Source: Halanaerobium saccharolyticum (GTDB lineage Bacteria > Bacillota > Halanaerobiia > Halanaerobiales > Halanaerobiaceae). From it: a DNA stretch of 64,000 bases. This document shows positions 46,440 through 55,653 of this stretch, one piece after another (positions within the stretch are counted from its first letter, which is position 1; each line of letters opens with the position of its first letter). Below the pieces are notes generated by a model that saw nothing but the letters and a program-made list of their open reading frames with translations, had not been told where the DNA came from and did not search any database. Both the position numbers and the translations under genes were made by a program. The DNA is taken from assembly GCF_003259895.1 (NCBI RefSeq), contig NZ_QLME01000017.1, positions 1 to 64,000 on the forward strand, given 5' to 3'.

Positions 46440-48947
46440 ATGTCGGATAAAGTAATAATAGTAGGTGGTGTTGCTGGAGGGGCAAGTACTGCAGCTCGCC
46501 TGCGAAGAATGGATGAAAATCTAGAAATTATTATGTTAGAAAAGGGAGAACATATTTCTTTTGCTAATTGTGGTTTACCATATCACATTGGTGAGGTAAT
46601 TGAGGAAAGAGAAAAACTATTAGTTCAAACTCCGCAGTCAATGGAGGAAAGATTTAAAATTGATGTTAGAATTCAACATCAAGCTGTAAGAATTAACCGG
46701 GAAGAAAAGTCAGTTGAGATAAAAGATTTAAAAAGTGGGGAAATATATAAAGAAAATTATGATAAACTAGTTTTATCTCCGGGGGCAGAACCTATCAAGC
46801 CACCACTTCCTGGTCTGGATTTTCCAGAGGTTTTTACGCTGAGAAATATTCCAGATACAGATAAAATAAAGAATTTTGTAGATAACAAAAAGCCGGCAAG
46901 AGCTGTAGTGGTTGGAGGTGGCTTTATTGGCCTGGAAATGGCTGAAAATCTTCATGAAAGAGGAATCGAAGTGTCGGTGGTTGAAATGATGGATCAACTA
47001 ATGGGTTCTCTAGATTATGAAATGGCTGCAATGCTGCATAACCATCTCAGAACTAAAGGTATTGATCTTCATTTAGGAGATGGCATTACTGCAGTAGAAG
47101 AAGCTGCTGGAAGAAAAATAGTAAAACTACAGAGCGGTAAAACTATAAAAACTGATATGATTATCTTATCAATAGGAGTTAGTCCCCGAACCGAGCTGGC
47201 AGAAGAAGCCGGACTGGAAATTGGAAGCAGTAAGGGGATCAAAGTAAACGAATATTTGCAGACATCAGATCCCAATATTTATGCGATTGGTGATGCAATT
47301 GAAGTGAAAGATTTAGTTACAGATCAGGCTGTTCGAATTCCTCTGGCTGGACCTGCAAATAAGCAGGGGAGAATAGCAGCAGATAATATCTGCGGCAGAA
47401 AAGAAAAATATAAAGCAACTCAGGGGACTTCCATTGCTAAAGCTTTTGATTTATCTATTGCTTCAACAGGGGTTTCCGAGAAAAAACTTCAGGATTTAAA
47501 ATGGGATTATAAAGTTATTCATACCAATTCCAATAATCATGCTGGTTATTATCCGGGGGCAGTTCCAATGATGATTAAATTAATTTTTGCTCCTGATGGT
47601 GGTAAAGTGCTTGGAGCTCAAATAGTAGGTTATGATGGAGTTGATAAGAGAATCGATGTTCTGGCTGTGGCGGTCAGGCAGGAAATGAATGTTTTTGATC
47701 TGCAGGAGCTGGAACTTGCTTATGCACCTCCCTTTGGTTCAGCCAAAGACCCTGTAAATATGGCAGGATTTGCTGCTGGTAACCTTTTAAAAGGAATAGT
47801 CGAAGCCGCTTACTGGCAGGAGTTGGAGAATATCAACCCAGAGGAGACTGTTATTTTAGATGTTCGAGAAGAAGTTGAAACTCAATTAGGTAGTATTGAA
47901 GATTCAATTAATATTCCCCTAAATGATTTACGTGACAATCTGGATCAACTAGATCCTACAAAAGAATATATAGTTTATTGTGCAGTGGGATTAAGAGGTT
48001 ATATAGGAGCCAGGATACTGCTGCAAAATGGTTTTGAAAAAGCCAGAAATTTAAGTGGAGGTTATAAACTATACAAGGCTGTTAAAGATGATCAGGAACA
48101 GGTTATTGAAGATCCAGCTGAAGCAAGTTATAACTCGGCTGAAAGTCCAGAAGAAGCTAAACTTGCTGGTAAAGATATGCTCAAGCACAGCAGGGGGAAA
48201 TTAGTGGAACTTGATGCCTGTGGTCTGCAGTGTCCAGGGCCGATTATGCAGGTTTATAAGAAAATGGAAACAATGGAAGACGGAGATCTTCTGGAGGTTA
48301 CAGCAACAGATCCTGGTTTTGTGCAGGACATCAAAGCCTGGGCTAAAAATACAGGCAATAAAGTTTTAAGCATTGATGAGGCTGCTGATAAAATTGAGGT
48401 TACACTAGCAAAAGGACAATTTGATAAACTCCAGCAGAAAAGTAATGAAATTAGTAATGAAAACTCTAAGCCAGTTCAAAAGGGTAAAACTATGGTGGTC
48501 TTTAGTGGTGAACTGGATAAGGCAATTGCATCATTTATTATCGCTAATGGAGCAGCCGCAATGGGTAATCAGGTAACTTTATTTTTCACCTTCTGGGGCT
48601 TAAATGTTTTAAGAAAAGATGGCCCGGTAAACGCAGATAAAAATATGATGGAAAAGATGTTTGCAAAAATGATGCCCCGGGGCAGTAAAAAACTCCCTCT
48701 TTCTAATATGAACATGATGGGAATTGGTCCCAAAATGATTAGAGGAATTATGGAGAAAAAAGGAGTTGATTCTCTGGAAGAATTGATTGAAAACGCTGTT
48801 GATAATGGAGTTAGACTTGTTGCCTGTCAGATGACAATGGATATGCTCGGCATTAAAAAAGAGGAATTAATTTCAGGCGTGGAAGTTGGAGGAGTTGCAA
48901 CTTTCTTAGGTTCAGCTGATGAATCAAATATGAGTCTCTTTATTTAA
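46440..48947 (+). CDS. CoA-disulfide/polysulfide reductase fused to rhodanese, TusA and DsrE-like modules
   Basis: Four modules are visible in 835 aa. Residues 1-450 are a flavin/NAD(P)H disulfide reductase (VGGVAGGAS, active Cys44 in FANCGLPYH, GVSPRTELAE). Residues ~460-550 are a rhodanese with Cys514 in YCAVGLRGY. Residues ~588-660 are TusA-like with Cys594 and Cys598 in CGLQCPGP. Residues ~685-835 are a DsrE-like domain with Cys796 in LVACQMTMD. Together these could take up, transfer and reduce sulfane sulfur via CoA or protein persulfides. AGGAGG precedes the ATG. The preceding ArsR protein is the likely regulator. Confidence 0.92.
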   Translation: MSDKVIIVGGVAGGASTAARLRRMDENLEIIMLEKGEHISFANCGLPYHIGEVIEEREKLLVQTPQSMEERFKIDVRIQHQAVRINREEKSVEIKDLKSGEIYKENYDKLVLSPGAEPIKPPLPGLDFPEVFTLRNIPDTDKIKNFVDNKKPARAVVVGGGFIGLEMAENLHERGIEVSVVEMMDQLMGSLDYEMAAMLHNHLRTKGIDLHLGDGITAVEEAAGRKIVKLQSGKTIKTDMIILSIGVSPRTELAEEAGLEIGSSKGIKVNEYLQTSDPNIYAIGDAIEVKDLVTDQAVRIPLAGPANKQGRIAADNICGRKEKYKATQGTSIAKAFDLSIASTGVSEKKLQDLKWDYKVIHTNSNNHAGYYPGAVPMMIKLIFAPDGGKVLGAQIVGYDGVDKRIDVLAVAVRQEMNVFDLQELELAYAPPFGSAKDPVNMAGFAAGNLLKGIVEAAYWQELENINPEETVILDVREEVETQLGSIEDSINIPLNDLRDNLDQLDPTKEYIVYCAVGLRGYIGARILLQNGFEKARNLSGGYKLYKAVKDDQEQVIEDPAEASYNSAESPEEAKLAGKDMLKHSRGKLVELDACGLQCPGPIMQVYKKMETMEDGDLLEVTATDPGFVQDIKAWAKNTGNKVLSIDEAADKIEVTLAKGQFDKLQQKSNEISNENSKPVQKGKTMVVFSGELDKAIASFIIANGAAAMGNQVTLFFTFWGLNVLRKDGPVNADKNMMEKMFAKMMPRGSKKLPLSNMNMMGIGPKMIRGIMEKKGVDSLEELIENAVDNGVRLVACQMTMDMLGIKKEELISGVEVGGVATFLGSADESNMSLFI

Positions 48948-49016
48948 ATAGTGAATTTAATACTTAATATAGATTTGGAGCTTATTCTTAACTAAAAAAG
49001 AAAACTATTAAATTAA

Positions 49017-49061
49017 GACCCTGAGAAGGCGAAGTTTTTTAAAGCTTTCTCAGGGGTTTTT
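49017..49061 (+). terminator. Terminator after the CoA-disulfide reductase fusion
   Basis: CCCTGAGAA and TTCTCAGGG form the core stem, with adjoining GGC/GCT pairs, then GTTTTT. It could also serve the convergent MATE gene. Confidence 0.88.
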
Positions 49062-49107
49062 AATGTCAAAAATTATTTTTTAATCATATTGAGGATAGAG
49101 AATTATT

Positions 49108-50478
49108 TTAAGTTTTTTGTTTTGCTTCCATATTTATAAAAATTCGATTAAATTTATATCTAAGCCAGATTGAAGCCGGAAAAATACTGACTGCTTCTGA
49201 GATTGGAAAAGCAAACCAGAGATACTCCAGACCAAACCAATGCCCTAAAAAATACATTACCGGCAGCAGTACAACAATTTGTCGTAAAAAGGAGAAAACT
49301 AGACTGGGAAATCCATTACCCAGAGCCTGAAAAGTAGTTGAGATAATTATTGCAGGGCCGATAACAGGGAAAGCAATACTTATTTTTTTCAGGGCGTCTG
49401 TACCAATCTTAAGCAGCTCTGGATCACTATTAAACATTTTAATTAATAATTCGGGAACCGTCTGAAAAATAATAAAACCTGTAGTTGTAAAGATTACAGC
49501 AACTAAAAGAGCAGATTTAAAAGTCTTTTTCATCCTCTCAGGATTATTATGACCAAAATTATACCCCATAATCGGCATATATCCTTGATTGAGTCCAAAA
49601 ACAGGCATAAAAATAAAAGACTGCAGCCGGAAATAAATACCGGCAGCTGCAATTGCTGTACTCCCAAAGCCGGCTAGAATTCTATTCATTCCTCCCAGCA
49701 TGAAACTGGCCAGAAACTGCATAACCATTGCTGGAAAACCAACCACATAAATGTCTCTTATTATTTGAAAATCAAAAGAAAAATCTTTTAAAGAAATCTG
49801 AAGTTCATTTTTTCTGCTAAAAAGTAAGATATAAACTAAAAAGCTGCCGCTAATTATACGTGCAGCTACTGTTGCAATAGCTGCTCCAGCCACTCCCATT
49901 TCCGGAAAAATCCAGAGTCCATAAATCAAAAAGGGATCAAGGATAATATTCAAAATAGAGCCGATCAACATGGCTATCATGGGCGTAAATGTATTTCCCT
50001 CTCCGCGTAGTATATTATTACTAATCATCGGGAAAAACATAGCTATAGAACCAATTAAAATAATTTTTATGTATTCACTTCCCATTCTAATCAAATTAGC
50101 TTCGTTTGTAAATAATTGAAGAATCTGATCAGAAAAGAAAAAACCAAAAATAGCAACTATTATTCCATAAAACACAGAAAGCATAATACTGTGTTCCGCT
50201 GCATTAACAGCAGCATGTTCATTGTTTTCTCCCAGTCGCCTGGAAATTAATGAACTGGCTCCAACACCGGTCCCTACTCCAATACCGATTAAAATAATTT
50301 GAATCGGAAAAGCTAGAGACAGAGCTGAAAGAGCATCAGTACTGATTCTTCCTACATAAATACTGTCAACTACGTTATATAAAGCTTGAATTGCCATAGC
50401 AATAATTGAGGGAATCGAAAGCCTTATCAGCAGCGGAATTATTGATTCTGTGCCAAGTTTTTGGGAATTATTTTGCAT
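49108..50478 (-). CDS. MATE-family efflux transporter
   Basis: This 456-aa membrane protein has the twelve hydrophobic segments of the MATE family, in two homologous halves. It begins LGTESIIPLLIRLSIPSIIA, with ALYNVVDSIYVGR, a strong family hallmark, and GVGASSLISRRLGE. It should export cationic compounds by sodium or proton antiport; the substrate cannot be read from sequence. It is the second gene of a minus-strand pair with the AEC transporter, 22 nt apart. Confidence 0.92.
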   Translation of the reverse strand: MQNNSQKLGTESIIPLLIRLSIPSIIAMAIQALYNVVDSIYVGRISTDALSALSLAFPIQIILIGIGVGTGVGASSLISRRLGENNEHAAVNAAEHSIMLSVFYGIIVAIFGFFFSDQILQLFTNEANLIRMGSEYIKIILIGSIAMFFPMISNNILRGEGNTFTPMIAMLIGSILNIILDPFLIYGLWIFPEMGVAGAAIATVAARIISGSFLVYILLFSRKNELQISLKDFSFDFQIIRDIYVVGFPAMVMQFLASFMLGGMNRILAGFGSTAIAAAGIYFRLQSFIFMPVFGLNQGYMPIMGYNFGHNNPERMKKTFKSALLVAVIFTTTGFIIFQTVPELLIKMFNSDPELLKIGTDALKKISIAFPVIGPAIIISTTFQALGNGFPSLVFSFLRQIVVLLPVMYFLGHWFGLEYLWFAFPISEAVSIFPASIWLRYKFNRIFINMEAKQKT

Positions 50479-50500
50479 TTTAACTGCCTCCAGTTATTTA

Positions 50501-51430
50501 TTATTTAAAATATGTTGTTAAATACGAAATCAAAGGAATGCTGAGTGCTGCCATCAAAGTAGATAAAAATAGACTTTCAGCTGCAAAAACATAATTTCCT
50601 TCATATCTTTCTGCAAAAATTACTCCATTGGCAGCAGCTGGCATCGCTATTTGTAAAACCAAAATACTCCTAATCGGATCAGCAACATTTAAGTAGCTTA
50701 AAATCAGCAGGGAAGCTGCAGGTATTACTAATAATTTTAAAGTTGAATAAGCAATAATATTTAAATCCTTAAAAATACCGGATATTTTAATCTGGGCCAG
50801 CCCACTACCAATAACCAGCATGGAAAGCGGAAAAGTAGCTTCTGCCAGCATATCAACAGCTGTCATAATTGATGTGGGGAGCTTGATGCCTGTTAACATT
50901 AAAAATAAGCCAATAATAATTGCAATTACTCCATTATTAAAAATATCCCTTAAATTAATTTTTTTTCCTTCATTTCCACGTAAAAAAAGATTGGCCCCAT
51001 AAGTCCATAAAAAGATATTAAAGACAACTACTCCAATTGAGCCAAAGAAAATTCCGTTTTCTGGAAATAAGACATCAATCACCGGCAGTCCCATATAACC
51101 AACATTACCAAAAATTAAGAAAAACTTCAGTACAATTTTTTTGTCTCTGGAAATTGGAAAAAGTTTAGAAATTAGAGAAGCAGCTGCTATTAAAATTAAA
51201 TAAAAAGCAATCCAGTATAAAAATAAGTTCTTAAAATCCCCCAGCATTTTAGCTGTGATCTCAATTTGTAGGGATGAAATTAACATAGCGGGCAGGATTA
51301 AGTCCAGAAGCAGTTTAGAGATCGCTCCGGTTTCTTTTTTGTCCAGGTGTTCGCTGTGTCTGAGAAAATATCCGACAGCAATTAGTAAAAATAATGATAT
51401 AATTTGGGTTATGACAATCTGAAAATTCAA
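50501..51430 (-). CDS. AEC-family transporter (auxin efflux carrier-like)
   Basis: This 309-aa protein has about ten hydrophobic segments with the AEC pattern: YFLRHSEHLDKKETGAISKLLLDLILPAM at the N-terminus and AMPAAANGVIFAERY near the C-terminus. Bacterial members export or import organic acids such as malate; the substrate is unknown here. Start TTG 51430 has AAGGAGG 7-8 nt upstream on the minus strand. It is the first gene of the pair with the MATE transporter. Confidence 0.9.
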   Translation of the reverse strand: MNFQIVITQIISLFLLIAVGYFLRHSEHLDKKETGAISKLLLDLILPAMLISSLQIEITAKMLGDFKNLFLYWIAFYLILIAAASLISKLFPISRDKKIVLKFFLIFGNVGYMGLPVIDVLFPENGIFFGSIGVVVFNIFLWTYGANLFLRGNEGKKINLRDIFNNGVIAIIIGLFLMLTGIKLPTSIMTAVDMLAEATFPLSMLVIGSGLAQIKISGIFKDLNIIAYSTLKLLVIPAASLLILSYLNVADPIRSILVLQIAMPAAANGVIFAERYEGNYVFAAESLFLSTLMAALSIPLISYLTTYFK

Positions 51431-51641
51431 AGCACTGCCTCCTTGTAAAATGTTTTAGTTGTCTCAAACATTATTGTTAATAAGTAAATTTAATTAAATT
51501 TGTTTCTAAATCATAAATATTCTATCAAATAATTCTACCATAGAAGCAATAGCCTGTAAAGTGTGTTTGCTATCCGGGAGTTTTTTGTGATAAACTTTTA
51601 GAAGGATAGATAGTAATTATAATTATTGAGGAGTGCACATT

Positions 51642-52994
51642 TTGAAAAAAAATGAAATTAAAACTTTTAAAATAGAAGATTTAGCCCACGGGGGAGATGG
51701 AGTGGCCAGAGCCGAAAATGGGAAGGCTGTTTTTATTGCTCTAACTTTACCTGGAGACCTTGTAAAGGCAAAAATTACTAAAATCAAAAAAGACTATGCT
51801 TTTGCTGAGTTGGTAGAAGTTATTGAATCCGGTGAAGGAAGGATCAAAGCTCCCTGCCCGGTTTATAATGAGTGTGGAGGCTGTCAACTTCAGCATATTA
51901 ATTACCAAAAAGAATTAGAATTTAAACAGAACAATATTAAACAGCTAATTAATCGGATTGCAAAAATTGAAGACTTTAAATTAAGAGATGTGCTGGCTGC
52001 AGATGATGATTTTCGCTACCGCAATAAGGCACAGTTCCCACTGGATGTAGATGAGAATGATCAGATAACTGCTGGTTTTTATAAAAGGGGAAGTCATGAC
52101 ATTGTTCCCAATCAGGACTGTCTGATTCAGCATCCCTTAATCAACAGAATTTTAAGAATCACTCTGGAAGAATTAAATAAATTTCAGTTGAGTGTCTACA
52201 ATGAGCATACACTACGGGGACTGCTGCGGCACCTGGTAATTAGAGTTGGAACCTGTACTAATCAGGCTTTACTGGTCATGGTTACAAATGGTGATGACTT
52301 TATTGATAAAAATTTAATTGCCAGAACTCTGATGCGTAAAATTCCGGAGTTAAAAGGAGTAGTCCAAAATATTAATACTAAGAATACAAATGTTATTTTT
52401 GGTAAAGAGGAGATTCTGCTGGCTGGTGAAAATAAAATAACTGAATATATTGGTAAGACAGCTTATTCAATTTCTGCCAGATCATTTTTTCAGGTTAATA
52501 CCATGCAGGCCAAAAAGTTGTATGATACAGCAGCAAAATATCTTGGTGATGATGGTAATGCGAGAGTGATTGATGCTTTCTCCGGTACGGGTAGTATTGC
52601 TCTTTATCTGGCAGATCAGGCGGAAAAAATTTACGCAGTTGAATCTTTAAAATCTGCTGTGGAAGATGCCAGAGCTAATGCTGAATTAAATAAGATTAAT
52701 AATGTAGAATTTGAGCAGGGACTGGTAGAAGATAAACTGCCGGAATTACTGAAAAATGATCAAATTGATACAATTATTTTTGATCCACCACGAAAAGGAC
52801 TGGATGAAAAAACAATTAATTTGCTGCTGGAAAATAAGATTGAGAAAATAATCTATATTTCCTGCAATCCAGCTACTCTGGCAAGAGATCTTGGAAATTT
52901 AAAGGAAGCATATCAGTTAGTAGAAATCCAGCCAGTCGATCTTTTTCCGCAGACTTATCATCTAGAATCTGTTGCTTTTTTGAATAAAACTTAA
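51642..52994 (+). CDS. rlmD: 23S rRNA m5U methyltransferase (RlmD/RumA family)
   Basis: The enzyme methylates uridine C5 in 23S rRNA using SAM. An N-terminal TRAM domain (LAHGGDGVARAENGKAVFI) is followed by Fe-S cysteines in CPVYNECGGCQLQH, then the SAM domain with DAFSGTGSI and FDPPRKGL, and ISCNPATLARDL with catalytic Cys408. I use TTG 51642 because GGAG is 8 nt upstream; GTG 51633 lies in that site. Distinguishing RlmD from RlmCD needs alignment, so the exact target base is uncertain. Confidence 0.9.
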   Translation: MKKNEIKTFKIEDLAHGGDGVARAENGKAVFIALTLPGDLVKAKITKIKKDYAFAELVEVIESGEGRIKAPCPVYNECGGCQLQHINYQKELEFKQNNIKQLINRIAKIEDFKLRDVLAADDDFRYRNKAQFPLDVDENDQITAGFYKRGSHDIVPNQDCLIQHPLINRILRITLEELNKFQLSVYNEHTLRGLLRHLVIRVGTCTNQALLVMVTNGDDFIDKNLIARTLMRKIPELKGVVQNINTKNTNVIFGKEEILLAGENKITEYIGKTAYSISARSFFQVNTMQAKKLYDTAAKYLGDDGNARVIDAFSGTGSIALYLADQAEKIYAVESLKSAVEDARANAELNKINNVEFEQGLVEDKLPELLKNDQIDTIIFDPPRKGLDEKTINLLLENKIEKIIYISCNPATLARDLGNLKEAYQLVEIQPVDLFPQTYHLESVAFLNKT

Positions 52995-53172
52995 AAATTG
53001 TGTTTGTTTTTACGGAATATATCAAATAAAAATGAAACAATATTAAATAGAAAATAAGTTTGGAATAAAATACGTTATTCAGTAAATTTTATTATTATCT
53101 TTAATTGATTTTGATTATTTATTTTTAAATTAATAAATAATAAATATTTCAACTACAATTAAGGAGGGTTAA

Positions 53173-53373
53173 ATGATGGATAAAAATGATCTTAAATTGC
53201 AGTGGAAAGAATTGAAGGATAAGGTACAGAATCAATGGGATAAAATATCAGAACAGGATTTTAGTGAAATTAAAGGTGATAAAGATAAACTGATTGAAAC
53301 AGTTCAGGAAAAGTACAATAAGACAAAAGAAAAGGCAAAAAAAGAAGTGGATAGCTGGCTGGATAACTTATAA
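53173..53373 (+). CDS. CsbD-like stress protein
   Basis: This 66-aa, highly charged helical protein (WKELKDKVQNQWDKI, KGDKDKLIETVQEKY) resembles CsbD, a general stress protein of unknown mechanism in Bacillus and enterics. AAGGAGGG precedes an ATGATG start, and either ATG is possible. It is 55 nt before the DUF1328 gene, a pairing typical of stress genes. Confidence 0.82.
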   Translation: MMDKNDLKLQWKELKDKVQNQWDKISEQDFSEIKGDKDKLIETVQEKYNKTKEKAKKEVDSWLDNL

Positions 53374-53428
53374 GCTTAAAAAAGATAATTTTTAAATTGT
53401 TGTCTCAAATTCAAGTGAGGTGAAAAAA

Positions 53429-53590
53429 ATGTTGCAATATGGCATAATCTTTCTGGTTATTGCTATTGTTGCGGGGCTATTTGGGTTTAGAGGGGTTGCT
53501 AATGCTTCGGCATCAATTGCTAAACTGATATTTGCTGTTTTTCTGATTTTGTTTATTCTGACCCTTATTTTTGGAAGGGGCTTTCTCTAG
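53429..53590 (+). CDS. DUF1328 (YtjA-like) small membrane protein
   Basis: This 53-aa protein has two hydrophobic segments. It begins [20 protein letters not shown] and continues with [15 protein letters not shown] and a G-R-G-F end, the DUF1328/YtjA pattern. GTGAGGTG lies upstream of the ATG. It is often found with stress proteins; here it follows a CsbD-like gene. Function unknown. Confidence 0.88.
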   Translation: MLQYGIIFLVIAIVAGLFGFRGVANASASIAKLIFAVFLILFILTLIFGRGFL

Positions 53591-53660
53591 ATATTAGTTT
53601 AATAACTGACTGTAATTTATTTATGTTATTTGAAAGCTAAATATAAAATTTTTTATCATT

Positions 53661-53694
53661 TATAACAGCTGGCATTTAAAAACCAGCTGTTATA
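53661..53694. repeat. Perfect 12-bp inverted repeat
   Basis: TATAACAGCTGG at 53661-53672 and CCAGCTGTTATA at 53683-53694 flank a 10-nt loop. No T run follows on either strand, so it is not a classic terminator. It might still end the DUF1328 transcript or serve as a protein-binding site. Confidence 0.8.
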
Positions 53695-53724
53695 AGTAGT
53701 TTGCACCAATTTATGATAAAAAGC

Positions 53725-53754
53725 TTGCCAAGACTGGTATTCTTATGATATATT
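53725..53754 (+). promoter_or_regulatory. Promoter for the 53813 gene
   Basis: TTGCCA at 53725-53730 and TATATT at 53749-53754 are 18 nt apart. Confidence 0.6.
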
Positions 53755-53812
53755 ATTATAAAGTTGGTCATTATTTTAAGAATCAAGTTACTCCATAATT
53801 GGGGGTTGAATT

Positions 53813-54085
53813 ATGAATTTATTTCTATTAATTATATTTGTAATAGTTGGAATTGCAGGCTTAATTTATAATGTTGATTCGGGTGTTTTTATTGGCCTGG
53901 GTTTAATGCCCTGGCAGATTTTAAAAATTAAGATAAAGAGAAAATTTGTCTTAACCGCTATAATTATTTCTTCAGTAGCAGGATTAGGATATTTTATTTA
54001 TCATTCTAAGTGGTTAATTGCTGCTTTATTTGTTTTTATCCAGCTTTATAATTACTGGGGTTATTTAAATATTGTTAACGAATAA
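53813..54085 (+). CDS. Small integral membrane protein, uncharacterised
   Basis: I do not recognise this 90-aa protein. It has about three or four hydrophobic stretches (LFLLIIFVIVGIAGLIY, VFIGLGLMPW, AIIISSVAGLGYFIYH, LIAALFVFIQLYNYWGY) separated by a basic loop KIKIKRK, so a membrane location is likely. GGGGG upstream of the ATG gives a good start. It runs into the fmdB gene after 38 nt. Confidence 0.7.
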   Translation: MNLFLLIIFVIVGIAGLIYNVDSGVFIGLGLMPWQILKIKIKRKFVLTAIIISSVAGLGYFIYHSKWLIAALFVFIQLYNYWGYLNIVNE

Positions 54086-54123
54086 AATTGAATTTGAAAA
54101 CAGGATATGAAGGAGGAATAAAA

Positions 54124-54366
54124 ATGCCGACATATTTATATGAATGCGAAAAATGTGGTAGATTTGAAGAATTTCAAAATATTAGTGAGGATGCTTTAGA
54201 GGAATGTCCGGAATGCAGTGGTGAGGTTAAGCGAATTATTGGCTCACCTGGGATTATTTTTAAAGGATCTAATTTTTATGTGAATCAGGAGAAAAAAAGC
54301 TCAACCACAAGTTCATCCAAAAGCTCAACCAATGCTAAAGAAAAAAAGAGTGAAAAAGTTTCTTAA
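54124..54366 (+). CDS. FmdB-family zinc ribbon protein
   Basis: This 80-aa protein begins MPTYLYECEKCGRFEEF, with a second pair CPEC, giving the C-x2-C...C-x2-C zinc ribbon of FmdB-type proteins, and a low-complexity Ser/Lys tail. ATG 54124 follows GAAGGAGG; a longer in-frame version from ATG-less leader sequence is not supported. The regulatory role proposed for the original FmdB is not established for most members. Confidence 0.88.
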   Translation: MPTYLYECEKCGRFEEFQNISEDALEECPECSGEVKRIIGSPGIIFKGSNFYVNQEKKSSTTSSSKSSTNAKEKKSEKVS

Positions 54367-54423
54367 AGTATTTTTTTGCTGGTGCGAGGCCAGTTTATAT
54401 TTGAGCCATAAAATTACGCAAAT

Positions 54424-54453
54424 AAGCCGGCCTTAGTGCCGGTTTTAATTTTT
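54424..54453 (+). terminator. fmdB terminator
   Basis: AAGCCGGC and GCCGGTTT pair around CTTA-type loop bases and are followed by a T-rich tract (TTTTAATTTTTTT). Confidence 0.85.
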
Positions 54454-54494
54454 TTATCTATAATTTTGCTTTTGAAGACGAAAGAAGGTAAAAA

Positions 54495-55637
54495 ATGACT
54501 ATTGTAGCTGCTAAAAAATGTTATAGTTATCAGGCAGAAGAACTTTCTGAAAAGTTGGATTTTTTGCTGCAGGAGCTTGGGGGACTGAAAAAATTTATCA
54601 GGGCCGGTGATCAGGTAGTTTTTAAGACAAACCTTTTAATGGGGAAAGCACCAGAGGCAGCTGTAACCACCAATCCTGAATTTATAAGAGCTCTAGCCAG
54701 AAAGGTCAAAGAACTGGGGGCAGAGGTAATTATTGCTGATAGTCCGGGTGGACCGTTTAATAAAAAGCTGCTTAAAAGAGCCTATCAAAAATCAGGTCTT
54801 TATGAGATGGCTGCTGCAGAAGATCTAAAATTAAATTATAATACTGATTCTAAAAAACATGAATATCGAGCAGGGGAAATAAATAAATCTTTTCAGCTGG
54901 TCTCTTATTTAGAAGCTGCTGATTTAGTAATCAACTTACCAAAGTTAAAAACTCATGGTTTAACAATGTATACAGGTGCAGTTAAAAATCTTTTTGGCTG
55001 TATCCCGGGAGTTTTGAAAGCAGAATACCATCTGCGGATGCAGTCAGTTGATGATTTCTCGAGGATGTTAAATGATCTGGCTGGCCTGGTTGCTCCAGAA
55101 TTAACAATTATGGATGCAGTTGTGGGCATGGAAGGAGAAGGTCCTTCGAATGGACAGCCGCGGAAGTTTAATTATTTACTGGCTTCTACTTCTCCCTATT
55201 ATCTTGATTTAGCAGCTGTCAGACTAATGGGAATTACACCGGAGGAAAAAGTCCCTTCAATTAAGGCAGCACTGGCTGATCAGATTCTTAAAAAAGAAAA
55301 GTTAGAGCTCCGGGGAGATGAGATTAAGCCGTTAACTAATGTTGAGATTCCCAAAATAGAAAAGGAAAATAATCTGCTTGATGCAAAATTGCCTGATTTT
55401 TTATCAGATATTTTGGAAAAATTTTTGCGTCCCAAACCAGTTTTTAAAGAAGAAAATTGTGTGGGCTGTCGAACCTGTGCCGAAAACTGCCCGCCTGATG
55501 CAATTACAATGGTTGATGATTTTCCGGAAGTGGAGCTAGATGCATGTATTCGCTGTTTCTGCTGTCAGGAACTCTGTCCCTATGATGCAGTAGAAATAAA
55601 ATATCCACTGCTGGCGAAGCTGCTTTTTTCAAATTAA
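54495..55637 (+). CDS. DUF362 protein with C-terminal 2[4Fe-4S] ferredoxin domain
   Basis: The N-terminal ~290 residues have the DUF362 pattern (VFKTNLLMGKAPEAAVTTNPEF, INLPKLKTHGLTMYTGAVKNLFG, GMEGEGP). The C-terminus has CVGCRTCAENCP and CIRCFCCQELCP, two 4Fe-4S motifs. The length of 380 aa is typical. The role is unknown; related proteins are iron-sulfur electron carriers or assembly factors. It is followed 16 nt later by a phosphoesterase. Confidence 0.87.
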   Translation: MTIVAAKKCYSYQAEELSEKLDFLLQELGGLKKFIRAGDQVVFKTNLLMGKAPEAAVTTNPEFIRALARKVKELGAEVIIADSPGGPFNKKLLKRAYQKSGLYEMAAAEDLKLNYNTDSKKHEYRAGEINKSFQLVSYLEAADLVINLPKLKTHGLTMYTGAVKNLFGCIPGVLKAEYHLRMQSVDDFSRMLNDLAGLVAPELTIMDAVVGMEGEGPSNGQPRKFNYLLASTSPYYLDLAAVRLMGITPEEKVPSIKAALADQILKKEKLELRGDEIKPLTNVEIPKIEKENNLLDAKLPDFLSDILEKFLRPKPVFKEENCVGCRTCAENCPPDAITMVDDFPEVELDACIRCFCCQELCPYDAVEIKYPLLAKLLFSN

Positions 55638-55653
55638 TGGAGGTTTAACAAAA

